From Clostridia bacterium (GTDB lineage Bacteria > Bacillota > Clostridia > Christensenellales > UBA1242): DNA of 5,606 bases. The position numbers were made by a program, and so were the translations under genes. The stretch covers positions 1-5,606 of the forward strand of contig JAFSXW010000013.1 of NCBI GenBank assembly GCA_017443885.1, given 5' to 3'. The notes under the pieces were generated by a model that saw nothing but the letters and a program-made list of their open reading frames with translations, had not been told where the DNA came from and ran no database searches. Every line of letters begins with the position of its first letter. Position 1 is the first letter of the stretch. Positions 1 to 4,861 of this stretch are shown here, piece by piece.

Positions 1-226
1 ACACGCAAAATAAACAAACCGTGCAAATAATAAACACTATATCTATCAACATTTTTAAAAGTGAATAGCAAATGGCATTTTTAAGATTAGATATCATACT
101 AGATGTGTAGCCAAGTTTTGCATTGCTTGAAATTTTGTTTGATGTTAAATAGCAAAGTGTGTATTCCGCTATGTTATTTAAAAATAATGGAAGCAAAACG
201 CTAGTAATTAAGAAGCCTAAAATACT
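1..226 (-). pseudogene. C-terminal continuation of the membrane protein in the -1 frame (partial at window edge)
   Basis: From the AGT codon at 226-224 the minus strand is open for 75 codons to the window edge, with no stop. It begins SILGFLITSVLLPLFL, completing a hydrophobic segment begun by the upstream frame. A polar stretch with several Ser, Asn and Lys follows, then another hydrophobic segment (about LLKMLIDIVFIICTVCLFCV). No start codon with a ribosome binding site is visible, and the join sits inside one transmembrane helix, so this is most simply the rest of the gene that starts at 504. It is labelled pseudogene because, as sequenced, it is reached only by a -1 shift or by adding one T. 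If frameshifting is programmed or the sequence has a homopolymer error, the gene is intact. The family is not recognised with confidence, and the true 3' end lies outside the window. Confidence 0.6.
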
Positions 227-504
227 AAAAAATATGCTCCAAAATTATTTGATAAAATCTGCATTAAATTTAAAATAACTTCTTTAAATGCACTATTTAA
301 TGAAGATGGCGAAGTGTAAACACTTTCAAAAATATTTCTAACACGATCAAGCCAGCCTTCATCTCCTAAAAGTTTTATAGTTGGCATTGCTAAAAGATAA
401 GAAAGCCCCACACATAAAACTGCACTAATGCATAAAAATGCAAGTTGTTTCCACACAAGCACAAAGTTTGAGCCAAAAATTTTACAAGAGTTTTTATAAG
501 ACAT
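217..504 (-). CDS. Unidentified integral membrane protein, N-terminal part (frame interrupted)
   Basis: This 95-codon frame starts at ATG 504 and ends at TAG 217-219. The N-terminus is polar (MSYKNSCKIFGSNF), followed by a strong transmembrane helix at about residues 17-40 and a soluble loop at about 41-85 containing GDEGWLDRVRN. A second hydrophobic segment has just begun (NNFGAYFLVF) when the frame stops. Ending inside a helix is not how a complete membrane protein usually ends, and the -1 frame continues the helix (see 1-226), so the full product probably has at least three membrane segments. Upstream of the ATG there is only a weak AGGG-type ribosome binding site, but two promoter-like sequences precede it and a terminator separates it from the holin. 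It is therefore probably a separate transcription unit, perhaps a host gene flanking a prophage. Its function is unknown; resemblance to membrane proteins of uncultured Firmicutes is only an impression. Confidence 0.65.
   Translation of the reverse strand: MSYKNSCKIFGSNFVLVWKQLAFLCISAVLCVGLSYLLAMPTIKLLGDEGWLDRVRNIFESVYTSPSSLNSAFKEVILNLMQILSNNFGAYFLVF
226..232 (-). other. Slippery heptamer T TTT TTA / homopolymer frameshift site
   Basis: Read in the frame of the gene starting at 504, the codons are TAT TTT TTA GTA. This places T TTT TTA exactly in the X XXY YYZ phase of classical -1 ribosomal slippage (the same heptamer as the HIV-1 gag-pol site). A -1 slip makes the next codon AGT at 226-224 and enters the open 75-codon frame; the unshifted frame stops two codons later. 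I see no convincing downstream stem. A GGAG at 237-240 is only 4 nt upstream, too close for the spacing known to stimulate -1 shifting in dnaX. The same T6 run is a typical place for a one-base deletion, by mutation or sequencing. Confidence 0.5.
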
Positions 505-536
505 AATTATTACCCTAAAACCTTTAAAAATACATT

Positions 537-564
537 ATTTTAAGCAAAAATAAATTGGTTGCAA
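537..564 (-). promoter_or_regulatory. Candidate proximal sigma-A promoter for the membrane protein gene
   Basis: On the minus strand TTGCAA (559-564; 4 of 6 to TTGACA) is followed after 16 bp by TAAAAT (537-542; 5 of 6 to TATAAT). Initiation would fall near 530, leaving a leader of about 26 nt before the ATG at 504. The -35 box lies inside the inverted repeat at 558-574. In such AT-rich DNA the -10 match alone carries little weight; the pairing, spacing and position are what support it. Confidence 0.4.
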
Positions 565-574
565 TTTTTGCAAC
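558..574. repeat. 7-bp inverted repeat (GTTGCAA-TTT-TTGCAAC), possible operator
   Basis: Perfect 7-bp arms at 558-564 and 568-574 are separated by TTT, giving a 17-bp dyad. It overlaps the -35 element of the proximal promoter candidate, the usual place for a repressor to block RNA polymerase. The arms have too little GC, and no flanking T tract, for a good terminator. I do not recognise the regulator. Confidence 0.45.
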
Positions 575-640
575 TTTCTTTTTATTATAGAAAAATTCCC
601 ACTAAAAATCTATAAATTTTTTCTTAAAAACCGTATTTGT

Positions 641-648
641 TAGCGCTA
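641..648. promoter_or_regulatory. CG-centred palindrome TAGCGCTA at the predicted transcription start
   Basis: A perfect 8-bp palindrome overlaps the last base of the -10 box of the distal promoter and covers the expected +1. CG-centred dyads of this kind are typical of LacI-family operators, but symmetry breaks just outside the core, and an 8-bp palindrome can occur by chance. It is GC-rich relative to its surroundings. Assignment to a regulator is speculative. Confidence 0.25.
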
Positions 649-676
649 TTATAACCCACATTTTAAAAAAAATCAA
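648..676 (-). promoter_or_regulatory. Sigma-A promoter upstream of the membrane protein gene
   Basis: On the minus strand TTGATT (671-676; 4 of 6 to consensus) and a perfect TATAAT (648-653) are separated by the ideal 17 bp. The spacer contains a T tract followed by AAAA. Transcription would start near 641, leaving a leader of roughly 136 nt before the ATG at 504. It begins just after the terminator of the holin operon, which suits the first promoter of a new transcription unit. I see no clear riboswitch or attenuator in the leader, only AT-only hairpin potential around 604-625. Confidence 0.65.
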
Positions 677-709
677 GTGTTTTATAAATTTTGGATATTT
701 TATTGCCAT

Positions 710-741
710 AAAAAAACAGCCACCACAATTTTGTGGTGGCC
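710..741 (-). terminator. Intrinsic terminator at the end of the phage late operon
   Basis: GCCACCACA (719-727) pairs perfectly with TGTGGTGGC (732-740) around a 4-nt loop, a GC-rich 9-bp stem in AT-rich surroundings. On the minus strand the stem is followed by TG and a run of seven T (710-716), the layout of a Rho-independent terminator. It starts 15 nt after the holin stop codon. The plus-strand side is also T-rich (743-757), so it may work in both directions, but I see no plus-strand gene for it to serve. Confidence 0.88.
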
Positions 742-755
742 ATATTTTTAATTTT

Positions 756-1388
756 TTATTGTTTAGAGCAAATTATTTTAATTAATTCTTCTTTTGAAAG
801 TTCTTCTAAGTTTCCTAGTGTAATGCTTGCGTGGAGCGAATTTTTATTTTCATTATTATTCTCTGTTTCGCTTGCATCATTAGTTTCCTCACTATTTGCA
901 TGTGCTTCATTTAAAATTGCTTCATTAGTTATCACTCTATTTTGTTCAATTTGCTCATCATAGTTATTATCTTCTTTATTTTCTTCTTGTGCAGTGTTAA
1001 TAGAATAAAATTCTTCTTTATTTTCAGCCTTATTGCTAGCATTGAAATTTTCATTTAAAATTTCACTATCAGCATTTTCATTTTCAATAATTGGGAAAAT
1101 TGTTTTTATATCATTTTCATCAGTTTCACTTATATTTAAAGAGCTAGAATCTTGTTTTTCCACTTTATTTTCGTCTTCAAGTGTTTGGTATTTCGTAACC
1201 ACTTTTTGTGGTGCACTAATTATGCCTAAAATAACAAACACACTGCACATTGCGGTGGTTACATCCATCACTAGCCCACTATCTATTGTGAACCCATATT
1301 TAGTGCCTAAAATTCTTGCAACCAAAAGCAAAGCACTCACTAAACTTATCCAAAAATTATAAGTTTTCATTTTGTCTTTTATATTCAT
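756..1388 (-). CDS. Phage holin (phi-LC3-like) with long acidic C-terminal tail
   Basis: This 210-residue protein has an N-terminal holin-like module. A short charged start is followed by NFWISLVSALLLVARILG (TM1, about residues 11-29), a short loop, and TM2 at about 39-58 ending GIISAP. The pattern NFW-x-SLVSA...GII-x-x-P is what phi-LC3/class-II phage holins show; they form inner-membrane lesions that release or trigger the endolysin. Those proteins are usually about 70-90 residues. Here about 150 extra residues follow, rich in Glu, Asp and Asn (by hand about 36 acidic against 13 basic) and probably disordered, ending in a possible short helix (LEELSKEELIKIICSKQ). The start is fixed by AAGGAG (1395-1400), 6 nt upstream. 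A second Met at residue 7 (MNIKDKM) could give a dual start. It lies 12 bp after the coiled-coil gene and is last before the terminator. Holin is likely; the role of the tail is unknown. Confidence 0.78.
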   Translation of the reverse strand: MNIKDKMKTYNFWISLVSALLLVARILGTKYGFTIDSGLVMDVTTAMCSVFVILGIISAPQKVVTKYQTLEDENKVEKQDSSSLNISETDENDIKTIFPIIENENADSEILNENFNASNKAENKEEFYSINTAQEENKEDNNYDEQIEQNRVITNEAILNEAHANSEETNDASETENNNENKNSLHASITLGNLEELSKEELIKIICSKQ

Positions 1389-1394
1389 AAGTTT

Positions 1395-1400
1395 CTCCTT
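1395..1400 (-). promoter_or_regulatory. Ribosome binding site of the holin
   Basis: AAGGAG lies 6 nt upstream of the ATG at 1388, immediately after the TAA of the preceding gene. It supports the first Met rather than the Met at codon 7 as the main start, although the AAAAGA-like sequence before the second Met could allow weak secondary initiation. Confidence 0.7.
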
Positions 1401-2483
1401 TTAGTTTTTTCTTGCAACGGTTAAATAATAAACATCACTCCAAGCATCACCAAGGTAATAAGCAAAAGTTGAATCTGTTGTAAGTTGTTTTAATGCATCA
1501 TTTTTAGAAAGACTGTTTAAATAATCTAGCGTTATTTTTATTTTGTATTGAGTGGCTAAATTATCTGTGTTTTCTGTGTAGCCATAATTTTCGTTTAAGG
1601 CTAGCCTTTCTTTTAAATCTTTTGTGTCTTTTTCTCGTTTATTTAAATTATATTCGGCCTTCAAACTTTCCACTTTATTATTAAATTCAGTAATTTCTTT
1701 TTGTTTTTTGTTTAAATTATCTATGGCTTTTTCAATTTCTTCGTAAACTTCGCTAGCATATTCTAAATCTAAATTATTAAGTGCCATATCTTTTGCCGAA
1801 TTAAGAAAAGAAATTTCATTTTCAATATCTTCTAAATCGCTATTTAAACTAACGGCTAAATTAGATAATTTTTCTGCCCTTTCTTTTTCAATGCCATCAA
1901 GTTGCCCTATTATTATGCTAGAACGGGCAAGCCCTCGTTTTAGTGCCTGATTTTGTGCAGAACTAGAATAGTTATCATAAATTTCATTAATTTTTATAGT
2001 GCTAGAGTTATAAGTGTTTTTTGCACTTTCTTTTTGTGCCTCTTTATCTGCCTGCTTTCTAGCATACTCGGCTTCCACATTTTCTTTTAATGCATTATAT
2101 TTTGCGTCTGTTCTATTCTTTGCTCCCGCCCTTACTTCATCTGCTGTCTGCAAGTTGTTTTCTAGCTTTTCAAGATTTAAAGTGTCTAACACAGCATCTG
2201 CTTTTTGGTTTCTAAAATAATCATCAACTTTTTCTAAATTAGAAAAAATATTGCCATTTTCTTCAATTCCAATTTCTGATGGTATTGTGATGGTTGCCTC
2301 GCCATTTTTTTCTGTTTCAATTGATGGTTCAGTTTTATCTATAATTTCTTTATCATTTTCTGAAAAGTTGTTGGTGTTATCTTCTTCTAAAATTTCTTTT
2401 GCTCTGTTTGATGCTTCATTTTTCTTTTCTTGTTCGTCTGCATAACTTTTAAGTTTAAAATAATCGGCTATTGCTTTCGCCAT
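1401..2483 (-). CDS. Coiled-coil protein of the phage late operon, function unknown
   Basis: This 360-residue, highly charged protein has no signal peptide or membrane segment. Visible regions are a helical N-terminus (about 1-34) and a low-complexity acidic linker (about 35-80). A long helical or coiled-coil stretch follows (about 82-165, with KADKEAQKESAK-like repeats), then the motif LKRGLARSSIIIGQL (about 181-195), which interrupts it. A second coiled coil occupies about 196-295, and a compact, more aromatic C-terminus about 300-356 (YLNSLSKNDALKQL, YYLGDAWSDVYYLTVA). The start is fixed by the strong AAAGGAGG at 2490-2497. It lies between the tail-fibre genes and the holin. From position and shape it could be a virion rod, a chaperone or an accessory tail component, but no catalytic motif is seen. 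Although phage tape-measure proteins are coiled coils, they normally precede the fibre genes and are longer, so that reading is unlikely. Confidence 0.75.
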   Translation of the reverse strand: MAKAIADYFKLKSYADEQEKKNEASNRAKEILEEDNTNNFSENDKEIIDKTEPSIETEKNGEATITIPSEIGIEENGNIFSNLEKVDDYFRNQKADAVLDTLNLEKLENNLQTADEVRAGAKNRTDAKYNALKENVEAEYARKQADKEAQKESAKNTYNSSTIKINEIYDNYSSSAQNQALKRGLARSSIIIGQLDGIEKERAEKLSNLAVSLNSDLEDIENEISFLNSAKDMALNNLDLEYASEVYEEIEKAIDNLNKKQKEITEFNNKVESLKAEYNLNKREKDTKDLKERLALNENYGYTENTDNLATQYKIKITLDYLNSLSKNDALKQLTTDSTFAYYLGDAWSDVYYLTVARKN

Positions 2484-2574
2484 TTTGTGCCTCCTTTGTT
2501 AATATTTCAATTAATTTATTAAGTTTAATATTATTCCTAATTTCGCTATCACAAAATTTAACATGGTTATTCAT
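2455..2574 (-). CDS. Candidate small ORF (39 aa) overlapping both neighbouring genes
   Basis: ATG at 2574 opens a 39-codon frame ending in TAA at 2455-2457. It reads MNNHVKFCDSEIRNN and continues with a predicted helix (IKLNKLIEILTKEAQNG). Its start overlaps the stop of the 80-residue gene by 8 nt (TATGAATAA, 2567-2574), the arrangement used for translational coupling. Its last 29 nt overlap the start of the coiled-coil gene, whose ribosome binding site lies inside it. It fills most of an 83-bp gap that would be the longest in an otherwise packed operon. Against it, its own ribosome binding site is poor (GGGAG about 14 nt upstream), and it is short enough to occur by chance. It does not look like XkdX, a small protein often found after tail-fibre genes. 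Confidence 0.4.
   Translation of the reverse strand: MNNHVKFCDSEIRNNIKLNKLIEILTKEAQNGESNSRLF
2490..2497 (-). promoter_or_regulatory. Strong ribosome binding site of the coiled-coil gene
   Basis: AAAGGAGG lies 6 nt upstream of the ATG at 2483 and is the best Shine-Dalgarno match in the window. It implies high expression of the coiled-coil protein, independent of translation from the overlapping small ORF. Confidence 0.8.
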
Positions 2575-2809
2575 ATATAGTTATTTCGCTCCCAATTCTA
2601 AGCAGTTTAAAATCTTCTGAGAGTGGCAAAACTTCATTGCCACTAATTTCCATATAAGCATCGTTAGTAAGTGCACCACCCATGCTGATTGTTCTTGAAA
2701 AAACCTTGCCACTTTTTGAATAATAAATTGTGGCTGTTTTATTTGAATGAACTAATCCATTTAAAATTTGTGCTTTGCCTAATTTTTTTATAGCCTTGCT
2801 AAACACCAT
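2567..2809 (-). CDS. Small hypothetical protein of the phage tail-fibre/lysis region (80 aa)
   Basis: This 80-residue protein has no membrane segment or signal peptide. A basic N-terminal helix (MVFSKAIKKLGKAQ) is followed by what reads as short beta strands (TATIYYSKSGKVFSRTISM, then ALTNDAYMEIS, then FKLLRIGSEITIYE), suggesting a small beta-barrel or sandwich. Its ATG lies inside the upstream gene, giving an 11-bp overlap (2799-2809), with a purine-rich GGGGGAAG upstream as a possible ribosome binding site. The overlap points to coupled translation with the large tail protein, so it may be a partner, chaperone or tip component of that protein. This is inference from position; I do not recognise the family. 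Confidence 0.7.
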   Translation of the reverse strand: MVFSKAIKKLGKAQILNGLVHSNKTATIYYSKSGKVFSRTISMGGALTNDAYMEISGNEVLPLSEDFKLLRIGSEITIYE

Positions 2810-4847
2810 TGTTGCTTCCCCCAGAAATTGTAAGAGTTAATTTTGCTTCCACATTTTCGGTTAAAGACGATCCTAGCAAATTATATTTATTATAGGCAAC
2901 GGTTATTTCGCTAGCACTTTCAGAATTAAGACCTTCTAGAACGCATAAATTCTCATTTAAATTAATGGCAATGATTGGCTTTAATGAACTAGAAGTGAAA
3001 ATTATAAGAGTGTCTTTTAAAAATTCAAAATCTAAAATAGATGAACAATCAATAGTTGCAAAAATATTATCTTCAAATTCTTCTAGTGTGTTAAACCCAA
3101 TATTTGAGAAAATTTTGAACACATTTCCACTATATTTTTTAATAACATAATTGAAATCATGAGAAACCCAAATAGCCGTTTCGCCATCATAAGGAATATT
3201 GTATCTTTCTTTTTCCGGGAAATAGTAAGAGTTTAAAAGTGAACCACCATAAGTTGTTTCTTTAATAGAATAAACCACTCTGTTTGTTCCAAAAACAGCC
3301 GTGCTATTTGTTAAAACATTATTAGCAAGGGCATGTAAATTCGCATCGGTTGCAAGCTCGCCATTTTCATTTACAAGTTGCACATACGATAAGTTAGATA
3401 GCCCCCCTATTGTGGCATTTGCGCTTATAAAAAGCACTAAACTATCACAGAAATTGTTTTTATATAGTGCCACAACTTTTTCTGGCGCAAAGGTGGAAGC
3501 AACTGCACTAGTTATTGAAAGTGTTAGATTTGAAACAGTGCCTAAATAGCACTTCCCAAAACCACTATTATCAATTCCACAAATTCTAAGTCTGTTTAAT
3601 TTATCCACTGTGAAATCTAAACTAGAAAGCGCAAAGTTAACATTGCCATTTACACTATCCGTGCTGATTGCCATCTTTTTTAGCACATTATTTTCTATTT
3701 TATACACCTCGATATATGGGCTAACAGAAAGCTGTGCTAAAACATAATCTCCAGCCATATAAACAGCACTCACTTGATACGCAGAAAATGCAGTTGCATC
3801 TATTGGTAAAATTCTTAAATTATCATTTTTATAAAAATAAAAACTAGAATTATTTAAAAATGCAATAATAGAGCCATCTTTTGAAACAAACCTAGTTGTT
3901 TGATTATTAAAAGGCTCAGAAAACGGACTAGAAATATAATCACCAAAACTAGAAGCATAAGTGTTTTCTATGGCATTTAAAATTGTGCCATCACTTGTTT
4001 GCGACACTTCTGTTACCGACTGCACCAACCTATCAACCTTCACGCAATTATTATCTTCTTTTGTGCAGTTTTTGGTTTCATTGCTTACATTTTTCACTGT
4101 TAAAGCATTAAACCTAATCACAGGCGTATTATCTGCTAAAACCACACTTTCAAGCATTTCTCCAAGGCCATAATCACAGTTATATTTAATAACCACGCCA
4201 TCAAAGTTGTTTAAAAAATAGGTAATTCTGTCTGCTGGAAAAACTACACTATCTTTCACATTATCTCTGTAAACAACTTCGTTTGGCATAAGATTAGTGC
4301 CCTTTTTAAATGTTAAAACCTTGCTGGTTAGCACATTTTCACCTAAAATTTGCATAATAAGAGGATTATTTCCTGCAACAAACTGTGCACCACCCGTGCT
4401 TGATGTTATTTCTAAATAAATAGTAAGCCTAACGAGCATATCACTTCCTGCTTCTTTTGTGATAGAAACAACATTGTTGTTTTCATCAGTTAAAACAACT
4501 CTGTTATAAATAGTTGGGTCCGACTCGCTAGATGCACAAATGCCCATTTCACAAAAAGTAAGCCCATTAGCTTCATCTTCATCAAATAACTTACTTTTCA
4601 CCACCTTCATTTCATAAAGTGGATTTGCTTTTATTTCCTCTGTTTCATTAGCATAACTAGCCACAAAACTTCCAAGTTTAGTTGTGCTAGATGTTGTTGC
4701 TCCCGAGCCAGTTCCAAAAGCAAAATAGTTATTATAAGGTTCAAGCTCTTTAATTTTATCAAAAACTGTTTTTAGCATTGTGTTATAGGCAGTGTAGGTT
4801 TTGTTTTTATAATAAACTTCATATTTATTGTGTAATTTAATATTCAT
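2799..4847 (-). CDS. Large putative phage tail fibre/baseplate protein with propeller-like region
   Basis: This 682-residue protein has no signal peptide or membrane helix. Residues about 1-180 form a compact N-terminal part with NYFAFGTGSGATTSS (about 40-54) and LTFCEMGICASSESDPTIYNR (split around 96-116). That layout recalls phage tail or appendage proteins that carry a conserved attachment domain before a variable distal part. Residues about 310-640 show several similar beta-hairpin units with aromatic or aliphatic strands and Asn/Asp turns (around DGSIIAFLNNSSFYFY, AGDYVLAQLSVSPYIEVY, TNRVVYSIKE, SHDFNYVIKKYSGNVF, KDTLIIFTSS), as expected for a beta-propeller. The end is Gly/Asn-rich. AAAGGA (4856-4861), 8 nt before the ATG, supports the start. 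It follows the lectin-like tail gene by 14 bp and overlaps the next gene. A role in host-surface binding is plausible; the exact virion position is inferred. Confidence 0.65.
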   Translation of the reverse strand: MNIKLHNKYEVYYKNKTYTAYNTMLKTVFDKIKELEPYNNYFAFGTGSGATTSSTTKLGSFVASYANETEEIKANPLYEMKVVKSKLFDEDEANGLTFCEMGICASSESDPTIYNRVVLTDENNNVVSITKEAGSDMLVRLTIYLEITSSTGGAQFVAGNNPLIMQILGENVLTSKVLTFKKGTNLMPNEVVYRDNVKDSVVFPADRITYFLNNFDGVVIKYNCDYGLGEMLESVVLADNTPVIRFNALTVKNVSNETKNCTKEDNNCVKVDRLVQSVTEVSQTSDGTILNAIENTYASSFGDYISSPFSEPFNNQTTRFVSKDGSIIAFLNNSSFYFYKNDNLRILPIDATAFSAYQVSAVYMAGDYVLAQLSVSPYIEVYKIENNVLKKMAISTDSVNGNVNFALSSLDFTVDKLNRLRICGIDNSGFGKCYLGTVSNLTLSITSAVASTFAPEKVVALYKNNFCDSLVLFISANATIGGLSNLSYVQLVNENGELATDANLHALANNVLTNSTAVFGTNRVVYSIKETTYGGSLLNSYYFPEKERYNIPYDGETAIWVSHDFNYVIKKYSGNVFKIFSNIGFNTLEEFEDNIFATIDCSSILDFEFLKDTLIIFTSSSLKPIIAINLNENLCVLEGLNSESASEITVAYNKYNLLGSSLTENVEAKLTLTISGGSNNGV

Positions 4848-4861
4848 AATTTTTTTCCTTT

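Noticed and set aside
237..240. GGAG upstream of the slippery heptamer as an internal Shine-Dalgarno stimulator
   Set aside because: It is only 4 nt from the heptamer, whereas known -1 stimulators such as in dnaX sit about 10-14 nt upstream; this spacing would fit +1 shifting, which does not lead into the observed open frame.
604..663. Small minus-strand ORF of about 19 codons beginning at an ATG near 663
   Set aside because: It overlaps the -10 box of the distal promoter, has no ribosome binding site and is too short to be distinguished from chance.
2525..2560. Promoter-like TTGTGA/TAATAT pair upstream of the coiled-coil gene
   Set aside because: The spacer is only 15 bp and both boxes match consensus weakly; in such AT-rich DNA this is expected by chance, and the packed, overlapping genes argue for one transcript.
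733..4173. Several open reading frames of about 60-110 codons on the plus strand
   Set aside because: They lie wholly antisense to well-supported minus-strand genes, are Ser/Phe/Leu-rich as expected from reading complements of Glu/Lys/Asn-rich codons, and lack consistent ribosome binding sites.
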